Assembly: GCF_000744815.1 (NCBI RefSeq)
Contig: NZ_JQMQ01000005.1
Location: 2,922,055-2,986,054, forward strand
Source of the DNA: Phaeacidiphilus oryzae TH49
GTDB lineage: Bacteria > Actinomycetota > Actinomycetes > Streptomycetales > Streptomycetaceae
Length of the DNA stretch: 64,000 nucleotides
Direction of reading: 5' to 3'
In this document: in pieces, positions 29,691 through 37,731 of the stretch
How the letters are laid out: the number at the start of each line of letters is the position of its first letter
Numbering within the stretch: the stretch's first letter is position 1
Notes under the pieces: model-generated
What the model was told of the DNA's origin: nothing
What the model saw: the letters and a program-made list of their open reading frames with translations, nothing else
The model's database searches: none
Position numbers and translations under genes: made by a program

Positions 29691-30805
29691 CGGGCCACCG
29701 CCTCCGCCTGGCCGGACAGGCCGTTCGGCAGGATGGAGACCTTCACCGAGGCGCCCGAGGTGTCGCCGACCAGGTCCAGGGCCTTCTGGAAGTCGCTCAG
29801 CGGGAACTGGTGGGTGCAGATGTCCTCCACCGGCACCCGGCCGTTCTCCAGCAGCTGGATGGCCGCCGGCCAGCAGTGCGGGCCGAGGTGGGCGCCGCGG
29901 ACGTCCAGCTCCTTGTCGTCGGAGATGATCGACCAGTCGACCGTCACCTCCGAGCCGAAGACCGAGTACTCGACGTAGCGGCCCAGCTTGCGCAGCAGGT
30001 TGAGGCCCTGGCCGACGGCGGCGGTGGCCCCGGTGCCCTCCAGGTAGACGTCGGCGCCGTAGCCGTCGGTGAGCTCCTTGACCCGGGCGACCACGTCCTC
30101 CTTGGCGGGGTTGAGGGTGAGGTCGGCGCCGGTCCTCCGGCCGAGTTCCAGCTTGTCGTCGTCCAGGTCGAGGGCGATCAGCCTGAGCGGGTTCTTCTGC
30201 CGGGCGCCGGCTATCAGCCCAAGACCGATCGGTCCGCAGCCGGCGACCACCACGACGTCCTCGAAAGTGATCTCGGCGCGCTCCACAGCGTGCAGCGCGC
30301 AGGACAGCGGCTCGGCGTACGCGGCGTGATGCGGCTTCAGGTCGTGCGAGACCCGGTGCGCCCGCGCGTTCGGCGGGACCAGCATGTACTGGGCCATCGC
30401 GCCGTGGTGGTTGCGGAAGCCGAACATGTCGTGCGGCCCGCACATCCAGTACTGGCCGCGCCGGCAGTAGCGGCACTCCTCGCAGGGCACGATCTGCTCG
30501 CAGACGATCCGGTCGCCGACCGCGACCCGGTGCGCGGCCAGCGCGGCCCCGTCGCCGCCGACCACCACCCCGACGAACTCGTGCCCGGGGATGATCCCGC
30601 GCTGCGCCCAGGCCGGGCGGTTCTCGTCGCCCCAGAACTTGGCGGCGCCGTGGTAGCACTTGAGGTCGCTGGCGCAGACGCCCACCGCCTCGGTCCGCAG
30701 CAGCAGTTCGCCGGGGCCGGGCGTCGGGACGTCCACCTCCTCCAGGCGGTAGTCCTCCGGCCCGTGGACGACCACGGCCTGCATTCTCCTCGGCACGTCG
30801 ATCAC
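29687..30805 (-). CDS. Zinc-dependent alcohol (probable tetritol) dehydrogenase
   Basis: 372 residues, MDR family. Catalytic zinc ligands are suggested by GVCASDLKCYHG and PGHEFVG, structural zinc by CEECRYCRRGQYWMC, and the NAD-binding fold by VVAGCGPIGLGLIAGA. The GTG at 30805 follows GGAGG. First gene of a coupled operon with permease, kinase and isomerase, so it is expected to oxidise a polyol such as erythritol or L-threitol to erythrulose. The upstream 85 bases contain a pentamer array (30856-30900). Confidence 0.88.
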   Translation of the reverse strand: MIDVPRRMQAVVVHGPEDYRLEEVDVPTPGPGELLLRTEAVGVCASDLKCYHGAAKFWGDENRPAWAQRGIIPGHEFVGVVVGGDGAALAAHRVAVGDRIVCEQIVPCEECRYCRRGQYWMCGPHDMFGFRNHHGAMAQYMLVPPNARAHRVSHDLKPHHAAYAEPLSCALHAVERAEITFEDVVVVAGCGPIGLGLIAGARQKNPLRLIALDLDDDKLELGRRTGADLTLNPAKEDVVARVKELTDGYGADVYLEGTGATAAVGQGLNLLRKLGRYVEYSVFGSEVTVDWSIISDDKELDVRGAHLGPHCWPAAIQLLENGRVPVEDICTHQFPLSDFQKALDLVGDTSGASVKVSILPNGLSGQAEAVAR

Positions 30806-30855
30806 TACTACCTCCGTTGGCAGTCGGGTCTTGCGCGGTGGGGTTCAGCACTCAC

Positions 30856-30900
30856 TCAGGTCAGATCAGGTCAGCTCAGGTCAGGTCAGCTCAGTTCAGG
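30856..30900. repeat. Nine tandem TCAGN pentamers between DeoR and dehydrogenase genes
   Basis: Nine consecutive five-base units (TCAGG, A, G, C, G, G, C, T, G in the fifth position) run from inside the last codons of the DeoR-family gene, whose stop codon is part of one unit, into the dehydrogenase leader. This is a degenerate microsatellite, possibly a slippage product or a clustered protein-binding site. Confidence 0.85.
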
Positions 30901-31697
30901 GCGGCGAACCGCACGTTGACGCCGCCCTCGCGCAGCGCCTCCAGCTCCTTCTCCGGGATGCGGTCGTCGACGATCACCAGGTCGAACCCGTCCAGCGGCG
31001 CCACCTGGTAGAGCGCCCGCTTGCCGAACTTGGTGTGGTCGACCAGCAGGACGCGGCGCTGGGCGGCGGCCAGCATGGCGCGCTTGACCAGGATCGCCTC
31101 CTGCGACTGGTGGTAGCAGTGGCCGTCGGCGACCGCCGAGGTCGAGACGAAGACCGTGTCGGCACGCAGCGGCCTGATGTGGTCGCAGGTCGCCATCCCC
31201 TGGAAGGCGTCGTAGTGCGGGTCGTAGCTGCCCCCCGCCGAGATCAGCTCGATGCCCGGCTGCCCGGCCAGCGTGTTGACGACGGCGAGGAAGTTGGTGA
31301 TGACGGTCAGCGGCCCGTGCCCCGGAAGCTCCCTGGCCAGGGCGAGCGAGGTGGTGCTGTCGTCCAGCAGGACCGCCTGCCCCCGCTCGATCTCCTCCAG
31401 GGCCGCACGGGCCAACGCCGCCTTGGCCTCCCGCTGCTGGGTGGTCCGGTAGCGGACGTTGCTCTCGAAGAGGACGGACTGCTGCGCGGTGGCCGCCCCG
31501 CGGGTCTTGCGCAGCCAGCCCTCCTCGGCCAGCCGGTCCAGGTCGCGGTGGATCGTCATCACACTGACCCCCAACTCGCGGGCCAGGTCCTCGATCCGGG
31601 CGGATCCCAGTTCGAGCACCCGGTCGCGGATGCGGTCCTTGCGCGCCTGCGGGTTCAGCGACTCGGTGGCACCGGGGGTGGGTTCATCGGGGGACAC
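30891..31697 (-). CDS. DeoR-family transcriptional regulator
   Basis: 268 residues. An N-terminal DeoR winged helix (about 20-75: ARIEDLARELGVSVMTIHRDLDRLAEEGWL) precedes a C-terminal sugar-phosphate sensor (ISA fold) with LLDDSTTSLALA and DHTKFGKRAL. The GTG at 31697 follows GGAAGG. It is cotranscribed with or directly upstream of the tetritol operon and divergent from a TIM-like isomerase gene, so it most likely represses both and is induced by a phosphorylated intermediate. A good promoter, TTGACT (31753-31748) - 16 - TAGTTT (31731-31726), drives it. Confidence 0.88.
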   Translation of the reverse strand: MSPDEPTPGATESLNPQARKDRIRDRVLELGSARIEDLARELGVSVMTIHRDLDRLAEEGWLRKTRGAATAQQSVLFESNVRYRTTQQREAKAALARAALEEIERGQAVLLDDSTTSLALARELPGHGPLTVITNFLAVVNTLAGQPGIELISAGGSYDPHYDAFQGMATCDHIRPLRADTVFVSTSAVADGHCYHQSQEAILVKRAMLAAAQRRVLLVDHTKFGKRALYQVAPLDGFDLVIVDDRIPEKELEALREGGVNVRFAALN

Positions 31698-31725
31698 GGC
31701 GCTTCCTTCCTGACCATTGCCCGAC

Positions 31726-31784
31726 AAACTAACAGCGGTCGCCTCAGAGTCAACACCCCTCGTGTTAGGAATGTGCCCTAGGCT
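31726..31784. promoter_or_regulatory. Divergent promoter and operator between DeoR gene and TIM-like isomerase
   Basis: Contains the DeoR-gene promoter on the minus strand, a -10 TAGGCT (31779-31784) for the plus-strand gene, and inverted repeats: AACAC-CCCTC-GTGTT (31752-31766), plus CTAACA (31729-31734) mirrored by TGTTAG (31763-31768). Likely binding site of the DeoR protein. Confidence 0.55.
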
Positions 31785-31790
31785 GTGAGC

Positions 31791-32573
31791 ATGGCGATCG
31801 ACACCGGGCTCGTCGGCGTGAGCCTCAAACTCCACCTCGGGTACGCGGAGAGCCGCGACTGGCTGCACCGGGTGCGCGCGCTGACCGATGCCGCCGGGGA
31901 GACGGGCGGCGCCGAACTCTTCGTCCTCCCCGCCTTCCCCCTGCTGCCGCTGGCCGCCGAGCTCTTCGCCGGCACCCCCGTCCGCTACGGCGCGCAGAAC
32001 GCCCACAGCGCCCAGCGCGGGGCGTACACCGGCGAGGTCTCCCCGGCCATGCTGGCCGAACTCGGCTGCCACTACCTGGAGATCGGCCACGCCGAGCGCC
32101 GAGCGCTCTTCGGCGAGACCGACGCCGTCATCGCCGCCAAGACCCGGGCCGCCGCCGAGGCCGGCCTGACCCCGGTGCTCTGCGTCGGCGAGGAGCGGCC
32201 CGGCCCCGCGGCCGCCGCGGCCGACCGGGTACGCGACCAACTGGACGCCGCCCTGGCCGAGTTCCCGGCCCACCGGCCGCTCGTGGTGGCCTACGAACCG
32301 GTCTGGGCGATCGGCGCGGCAGCCGCCGCCTCCCCCTCCCACATCACCGCCGTCACCGGCGCCGTCCGCGCCCACCTGACCGACCGCCCGACCCGCATCC
32401 TGTACGGCGGCAGCGCCGCCCCCGGGCTCTACCCCCACCTGGCGAAGACCGCCGACCACGCCGCCCACCTCCCGGACGGCCTCTTCCTGGGCCGCTCGGC
32501 GCACGACACCACCCACCTGGCGACCGTCCTCCAGGAGGTCGGAGCGCGGTGCGGCGCTGACGGAGGGTCCTGA
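31791..32573 (+). CDS. Triosephosphate isomerase-like sugar-phosphate isomerase, probable L-erythrulose-1-phosphate isomerase
   Basis: 260 residues, TIM barrel. Catalytic positions are kept: Lys in GVSLKLHLG, His in LEIGHAERRALF and Glu in VAYEPVWAIG; the phosphate loop LYGGSAAPG is present. The divergence from glycolytic TIM (no NWK motif) and the placement beside the kinase/RpiB operon point to the tetrulose-phosphate isomerase branch. The ATG at 31791 lies six bases after a TAGGCT -10 element with no ribosome site, so the transcript is probably leaderless. Substrate is inferred. Confidence 0.83.
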   Translation: MAIDTGLVGVSLKLHLGYAESRDWLHRVRALTDAAGETGGAELFVLPAFPLLPLAAELFAGTPVRYGAQNAHSAQRGAYTGEVSPAMLAELGCHYLEIGHAERRALFGETDAVIAAKTRAAAEAGLTPVLCVGEERPGPAAAAADRVRDQLDAALAEFPAHRPLVVAYEPVWAIGAAAAASPSHITAVTGAVRAHLTDRPTRILYGGSAAPGLYPHLAKTADHAAHLPDGLFLGRSAHDTTHLATVLQEVGARCGADGGS

Positions 32574-32580
32574 CCGAGAG

Positions 32581-33723
32581 TCAGACCCGCTCCTCCACCG
32601 CCGGGGTCGCGGCCGGGGCGGTGGACGGGCCCGCAGTGGCGGTGGCCGGGGTCCACTTCTCCTCGATGCGGGCGTAGCGCCAGATCAGGAGGGCGACCGC
32701 CCAGGTGGCGACGAAGAGGCCGACGATGACGAAGCCGACGTTGTTGAGGTCCAGGGAACCGATCCAACCGACCGCGCCCGTGGTCCAGTTCATCTTCTCG
32801 GAGAGGAGGGAGACCAGCTCGATACCGCCGATGATCACTGCCACCGCGACGCTGAGCGCGGTGATGGTGATGTTGTAGTAGACCTTCCGCACCGGGCGGG
32901 CGAAGGCCCAGTCGTAGGCGAAGTTCATGAACGAGCCGTCGACGGTGTCGAGGAGGCACATCCCGGCCGCGAAGAGCACCGGCAGGGTCAGGATCGCGTA
33001 CCAGGGCAGGGCGAACGCGGAGGCGCCGCCGGCCAGGACGAGCAGCGAGACCTCGGTGGCGGTGTCGAAGCCGAGCCCGAAGAGGAACCCGATCGGGTAC
33101 ATGTGCCACGGCTTGGTGACGGCCTTGGTGAGCCGGCCGAGCAGCCGGTTCATGAAGCCGCGCTTGTTGAGCTGCTCCTCCAGCTCGGCCTCGTCGTACT
33201 CGCCGGACCGCATCCGCCGGAAGACCTTCACGATGCCGCGCAGCACGCCCAGGTTGATCGCCGCGATCAGCATCAGGAAGACGCCGGAGACCAGCGTGCC
33301 GATCAGACCGGTGGTGGCCTGCAGTGTGGAGTCCCCGTTCTCCACCTGTCCGGCCAGCGCCCGCACGCCGAAGGAGAGGAGCAGGCAGAGCGCGAAGACC
33401 ACCGACGAGTGGCCGAGCGAGAACCAGAAGCCGACCGACAGCGGGCGCTGCCGCTCCCCCATCAGCTTCCTGGTGGTGTTGTCGATCGCCGCGATGTGGT
33501 CCGCGTCGAAGGCGTGCCGCATTCCCAGGGTGTAGGCGGTGACGCCCATCCCGGCGCCGAAGGCGGCCGTGCCGACCTTGTAGTGGGCCGGCTGCACGAT
33601 CGCGAGGAGGGTGATCCAGCCGACCAGGTGGAGCAGCACGATGAACCCCGCCATGCCGCCGAGCCGGCTCCATTCGCGGCGGGTCAGCGCCGCGCGGATC
33701 CGACTCATCCTGGTCATGCCCAT
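32581..33723 (-). CDS. Nickel/cobalt permease, NiCoT family
   Basis: 380 residues with eight predicted membrane helices. The NiCoT signature in helix 2, RHAFDADHIAAIDN, the helix-3 GFWFSLGHSSVVF and the LGFDTATEV motif are all present. It imports Ni2+ or Co2+, presumably for urease, hydrogenase, nickel superoxide dismutase or cobalamin. The ATG at 33723 follows AGGAGGGG; the upstream frame is non-coding. A Nur-like box lies at 33793-33811, so nickel-dependent repression is expected. Confidence 0.92.
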   Translation of the reverse strand: MGMTRMSRIRAALTRREWSRLGGMAGFIVLLHLVGWITLLAIVQPAHYKVGTAAFGAGMGVTAYTLGMRHAFDADHIAAIDNTTRKLMGERQRPLSVGFWFSLGHSSVVFALCLLLSFGVRALAGQVENGDSTLQATTGLIGTLVSGVFLMLIAAINLGVLRGIVKVFRRMRSGEYDEAELEEQLNKRGFMNRLLGRLTKAVTKPWHMYPIGFLFGLGFDTATEVSLLVLAGGASAFALPWYAILTLPVLFAAGMCLLDTVDGSFMNFAYDWAFARPVRKVYYNITITALSVAVAVIIGGIELVSLLSEKMNWTTGAVGWIGSLDLNNVGFVIVGLFVATWAVALLIWRYARIEEKWTPATATAGPSTAPAATPAVEERV

Positions 33724-33792
33724 GGCAGTCCCCTCCTGGCCCGGTGACGGGGGGTCGTCCCCCTGGACCAAGGTAGGAGCCAGCCATATGTA

Positions 33793-33811
33793 ATTGCAAG
33801 TCCTTCGCAAT
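33793..33811. promoter_or_regulatory. Nur-like box (nickel uptake regulator) upstream of the NiCoT gene
   Basis: ATTGCAA-GTCCT-TCGCAAT is an inverted repeat with one mismatch, matching the Streptomyces Nur consensus TGCAA-N5-TTGCA at 9 of 10 positions. It is 70 bases upstream of the permease ATG. Confidence 0.7.
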
Positions 33812-33841
33812 AAGCCGCCACCGCCGCGGCGACCTGCTGGT

Positions 33842-34120
33842 TCAGGCCTTCTTCTGCCGCTTCTCCTCGGCCGCGGGGGCCGAGGAGGCCGCCGGGCCGG
33901 ACGAGGACGCCGGGGGCGACGAGGGCGCGGGGACGGTGGCCTTCGGGTCCGGCGCCTCCTCGAAGTCCACCTTGTGGAACTGGCGGTTCATGTTCTTGAA
34001 GAGCCACCAGCAGGCCAAAGCCAGCACGATGAACACGATGAAGCCGAGGATGCCCGGGGTGACCTTGTTGTCGTCCAGGGCGAGCTGGGTGAGCGCGAGG
34101 GCGTGCATGGAGGAGTTCAC
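33842..34120 (-). CDS. Small membrane protein, actinobacterial, unknown function
   Basis: 92 residues with one central transmembrane helix (GILGFIVFIVLALACWWLF, about 23-41) and a Pro/Ala/Ser-rich tail ending in KRQKK. The topology is probably N-out, C-in. The GTG at 34120 is in frame with an ATG at 34108, either of which may be used. It lies between mca and the nickel permease, on the same strand; similar small proteins are commonly found downstream of mca in streptomycetes. Confidence 0.7.
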   Translation of the reverse strand: MNSSMHALALTQLALDDNKVTPGILGFIVFIVLALACWWLFKNMNRQFHKVDFEEAPDPKATVPAPSSPPASSSGPAASSAPAAEEKRQKKA

Positions 34121-34210
34121 CTGTCCATGGTCCCCCCGCCGGGCGACGGCGAGGGGACCGGGGTCGGTACTTACCGGGGTGTGTCGGACACCCCGCGGGT
34201 CGACAGGCCG

Positions 34211-35095
34211 TCAGCCGACGACGGCGGTCTCGCGGACGCCCGCGAACAGGTCGTCCTCCGGCAGCGAGGTGTCCACCAGGGAGCGGGCGAGCTCGTAGTC
34301 CTCGGTGGGCCAGACCTCCTTCTGGAGCTCCATCGGGATCCGGAACCACGGCCCCTCCGGGTCGATCTGCGTCGCGTGGGCGATCAGCGCCCGGTCCCGC
34401 ACCTCGAAGAAGTCGGCGCACGGGATGTGGGTGCTGATCGGCCGCTCCTCGCGGCCGGCCTTCTCCCAGCGCTCGATCCACTCCATGTACGGCGACTCCA
34501 GGCCGCGCTCCTTCATCGCCGCGTCCAGCGCGCGGATCCGGCCCATCGTGAAGCCGTGGTTGTAGTACAGCTTCTGCGGCTGCCAGGGCTCGCCGGCCTC
34601 CGGGTACGCCTCCGGATCGCCGGCCGCCTCCCAGGCCGCGATGGTGATCTTGTGGGTCATGATGTGGTCCGGGTGCGGGTACCCGCCGTTCTCGTCGTAC
34701 GTGGTGATCACCTGCGGACGGAACGCGCGGATCAGCCGCACCAGCGGCTCCGCGGCCTTCTCCAGCGGCTGGAGGGCGAAGCACCCGTCCGGCAGCGGAG
34801 GCAGCGGGTCCCCCTCCGGCAGCCCGGAGTCGACGAAGCCCAACCAGGACTGCTTGACCCCGAGGATCTCGCGGGCCGCCGCCATCTCCTTGGCCCGCAC
34901 CTCGTGGATGTTCTCCTCGATCCAGGGGTCGCCCTGGAGCTTCGGGTTGAGAATGGAGCCGCGCTCACCACCCGTGCAGGTGGCGACCATCACGTCCACG
35001 CCCTCGGCGACGTACTTCGCCATGGTCGCGGCGCCCTTGCTGGACTCGTCGTCCGGGTGCGCGTGCACCGCCATCAGTCGCAACTGCTCGCTCAA
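34211..35095 (-). CDS. mca: Mycothiol S-conjugate amidase
   Basis: 294 residues from a TTG at 35095 (GAAGGG upstream), giving the usual N-terminus SEQLRLMAVHAHPDDES. Zinc ligands are in AHPDDE (near residue 13) and in PHPDHIMTH; TCTGGERGSILNP and ENIHEVRAKEM are typical of the LmbE/PIG-L deacetylase family. The sequence and the missing MshB-specific features place it with Mca, which cleaves mycothiol conjugates to mercapturic acids for export during detoxification. Divergent from a DUF4307 gene. Confidence 0.93.
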   Translation of the reverse strand: MSEQLRLMAVHAHPDDESSKGAATMAKYVAEGVDVMVATCTGGERGSILNPKLQGDPWIEENIHEVRAKEMAAAREILGVKQSWLGFVDSGLPEGDPLPPLPDGCFALQPLEKAAEPLVRLIRAFRPQVITTYDENGGYPHPDHIMTHKITIAAWEAAGDPEAYPEAGEPWQPQKLYYNHGFTMGRIRALDAAMKERGLESPYMEWIERWEKAGREERPISTHIPCADFFEVRDRALIAHATQIDPEGPWFRIPMELQKEVWPTEDYELARSLVDTSLPEDDLFAGVRETAVVG

Positions 35096-35225
35096 CGGCC
35101 GGTTGCCCTTCGTGTCTTCGATCGGGAGGTTCGGGTCGGGGACGGATCGGTAGTTCCGCCCTCCTATAGTGACCGACTGGGAGTACTGGGAATTCCGCGG
35201 TGCCCCAGGAGGAGGCGAAAGTCCG

Positions 35226-35657
35226 ATGAGCGCTACGGCTCGGGTCCCCGGTCCGTCGAACCCGGCGGGCAGGCCGGCCGGCCGGTACGGCGGCGGTCCG
35301 CGCGGCGACGCGACGGCCGACCGCAAGCTCAAGCGGATCGGGCTGGTCCTCGGCATCCTGGCGGTCTGCGGGCTGGTCGCGCTGGCGGTCAGCTATCTGC
35401 AGGGCGCGAAGGTGAGCGGCGAGGTGGTCGCCTTCCAGGTGACCGGGGACCACGCCGTCCAGGTGCACCTGGGCGTCGACAAGTCCAGCGGCTCCGCCGG
35501 CACCTGCACGCTGAGCGCCCTCGACACCGACCAGGCCGAGGTGGGCCGGATCACGGTGCCGATTCCGGCCAAGGGCGACAGCTACGACAGCATCGTGACC
35601 ATTCGCACCATTCACCGCGCCACCGCCGCTCAGCTCGTCAGCTGCTCGGGCAAGTAG
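35226..35657 (+). CDS. DUF4307 membrane-anchored protein
   Basis: 143 residues: a short cytoplasmic basic N-terminus, one transmembrane helix (about 38-60: IGLVLGILAVCGLVALAV) and an exported beta-rich domain with two cysteines (AGTCTLSAL and VSCSGK). DUF4307 proteins are actinobacterial and usually next to mca. The ATG at 35226 follows GGAGGAGG. Function unknown. Confidence 0.82.
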   Translation: MSATARVPGPSNPAGRPAGRYGGGPRGDATADRKLKRIGLVLGILAVCGLVALAVSYLQGAKVSGEVVAFQVTGDHAVQVHLGVDKSSGSAGTCTLSALDTDQAEVGRITVPIPAKGDSYDSIVTIRTIHRATAAQLVSCSGK

Positions 35658-35842
35658 CGGCCGCCGGGCCCCGCGTTGCAGGCTCCGCCGGCCGGGCCTC
35701 GCCGACCCGACCTCGCCGACGGCAGCCGCTCCCCCTCCAGCGCGGAAATTGTTACGCTCGTGGTTTCGCCCCTTCCGGGACGCGGCACATCCGGAAGCGG
35801 GCGTTGATTTGTAGTACCACCACGTACCTACGAGGAGCACCT

Positions 35843-36340
35843 GTGACCCAGACCAGCGAGAACGTCACCTGGCTCACCCAGGAGGCGTACGACCAGCTCA
35901 AGAGCGAGCTGGAGTATCTGTCGGGTCCCGCACGCACCGAGATCGCCAAGAAGATCGAGGCGGCTCGTGAGGAGGGCGACCTCCGGGAGAACGGCGGGTA
36001 CCACGCCGCGAAGGAAGAGCAGGGCAAGCAGGAACTGCGCATCCGCCAGCTCACCCAGCTGCTGGAGAAGGCGCAGGTCGGGGAGGCCGCCGCGGACAAC
36101 GGCACGGTCGGCCCGGGCATGGTGGTGACCATCGCCTTCGACGGCGACCCGGACGACACCCTGACGTTCCTCCTCGGCTCCCGCGAGGTGGCCAACGACG
36201 ACATCGAGATCTACTCGCCGCAGTCGCCGCTGGGCAAGGGCATCAACGGCCACAAGGTGGGCGACACGACCCACTACGAGCTCCCCAACGGCAAGAAGGC
36301 CAAGGTCAAGATCATCGAGGCCAAGCCGTACAAGGGCTGA
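35843..36340 (+). CDS. greA: Transcription elongation factor GreA
   Basis: 165 residues. An N-terminal coiled coil (about 10-75) carries the acidic tip EEGDLRENGGYHAAKEEQ, whose carboxylates stimulate RNA polymerase to cleave backtracked RNA; a C-terminal FKBP-like domain follows with PLGKGINGHKVGD. The GTG at 35843 has GAGGAG upstream. Ends before a repeat-rich terminator region. Confidence 0.96.
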   Translation: MTQTSENVTWLTQEAYDQLKSELEYLSGPARTEIAKKIEAAREEGDLRENGGYHAAKEEQGKQELRIRQLTQLLEKAQVGEAAADNGTVGPGMVVTIAFDGDPDDTLTFLLGSREVANDDIEIYSPQSPLGKGINGHKVGDTTHYELPNGKKAKVKIIEAKPYKG

Positions 36341-36885
36341 GCGGTCGCAACACCACCCGACCGGGGGCGCCACGCCCCACCCGCCCCCGCCGGCCACGCT
36401 CACCCCGCTCGTCTCGATCACCCGGCCCGCCAGGCCCGGCGCATGCCACCCTGGCGGGCCGCGTCATGCCGCGCCCGGGCCGCTGTCGGCGTGAGCCCCC
36501 GGCCCTGAGCTAGGGGCGCCACCGCCACCCGGCCGCCGGCCCCCTGCCTCGATCACCCGGCCCCGGCCCACGCCACCCTGGCGGTCCGCATCGCGCTGCG
36601 GCCCCACCGCCCGGCCCGCCGCCGGCCCTGAGCCCCCGGCCTGAGTCCCCCGCCCTGAGCTAGGGGCGCCACCGCCACCGGGCCCCGGCCCCGCGCACCT
36701 CGATCACCCCCGGCCCGCCAGGCCCGGCGCATGCCACCCTGGCGGGCCGCGTCATGCCGCGGCCCGGCCGCCCGGTCCTGAGCCCGGTTCCGGCCCCGGT
36801 ACTCCGCGGCCCGCGGGCGGCAACCCGCCCCGTCCCCCGCACGCCTCGGGTTTGGCGGCCGCTCGGGCCCTGCGCCACGCCCGCC
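36341..36885. repeat. Repeat-rich gap between greA and the ABC exporter, with two identical hairpins
   Basis: No gene. A ~50-base block including the perfect stem GGCCCGCCAGG/CCTGGCGGGCC occurs twice (36424-36460 and 36712-36748), and a GAGCTAGGGGCGCCACCGCC block also occurs twice (about 36507 and 36656). A degraded third copy lies between. The layout is a tandem-duplicated terminator region between convergent genes. Confidence 0.75.
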
Positions 36886-37731
36886 TCAGCCGGTCGAGGA
36901 GCGGTACTTGCGGACCGAGAGGGTGGCGAAGACGGCCAGGATCAGCAGGGACCACAGGACCGAGGCGAGGACCGGGTGCTGCATCGGCCAGACGGCCGGA
37001 ATCGGGCCGGTCGGGTTGCCGAAGAGCTGACGGCAGGCCAGCACGGTGGTGCTGAAGGGGTTCCACTCCGCCACCGGTTGCAGCCAGCCCGGCATGGTCG
37101 AGACCGGCACGAACGCGTTCGAGACGAAGGTCAGCGGGAAGAGCCAGACCAGCCCGCCCGAGGTGGCCGCCTCCGGGCTGCGCACGGAGAGGCCGATCAG
37201 CGCGCCGATCCAGGAGAAGGCGTAGCCCAGCAGCAGCAGGATCAGGAAGGCGGCCAGCGCCTGTGCCGCGCCGTTGTGGATCCGCCAGCCGATCGCGAAG
37301 GCGACCAAGCCCAGCACCACCAGGATCAGCGCGGTCTGCACCAGATCCGCGAAGGTCCGGCCGACCAGCACTGCGGAGCGGGCCATCGGCAGCGAGCGGA
37401 AGCGGTCCACCAGCCCCTTCGTCATGTCCTCCGCGATCCCGGCCGAGGAGCCGGCGGTGGCGAAGGTGACCGTCTGGGCGAAGATGCCGGCCATCAGGTA
37501 CTGCTTGAACGACCCCGGCCCGGCACCGGGCACCTGGATCGCCCCGCCCATCACATAGGTGAACAGCAGCACGAACATCACCGGCTGCATCAGCCCGAAG
37601 ACCATGATCTCCGGGATCCGGGTCATCCGGCGCAGGTTCCGCTTGCAGACCACCAGCGCGTCCCGCAGCGCGCCGAGCGGCCCGCGCGCCCCGCCGACCG
37701 GTGGGGCCATCCCCTGGGTGATCACGGACAT
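36886..37731 (-). CDS. ABC-2 type permease (DrrB-like)
   Basis: 281 residues with six membrane helices. LLFTYVMGGAIQVPG, the DMTKGLVDRFRSLPM coupling segment and FVPVSTMPGWLQPVAEWNPFS are hallmarks of the daunorubicin-type ABC-2 permeases. The ATG at 37731 overlaps the stop of the ATPase gene (ATGA), so the two are translated together and form one exporter. Substrate unknown. Confidence 0.88.
   Translation of the reverse strand: MSVITQGMAPPVGGARGPLGALRDALVVCKRNLRRMTRIPEIMVFGLMQPVMFVLLFTYVMGGAIQVPGAGPGSFKQYLMAGIFAQTVTFATAGSSAGIAEDMTKGLVDRFRSLPMARSAVLVGRTFADLVQTALILVVLGLVAFAIGWRIHNGAAQALAAFLILLLLGYAFSWIGALIGLSVRSPEAATSGGLVWLFPLTFVSNAFVPVSTMPGWLQPVAEWNPFSTTVLACRQLFGNPTGPIPAVWPMQHPVLASVLWSLLILAVFATLSVRKYRSSTG

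Noticed and set aside
34211-35095. MshB instead of Mca
   Set aside because: The whole sequence, including TCTGGERGSILNP and the neighbouring DUF4307 and small membrane genes, fits Mca.
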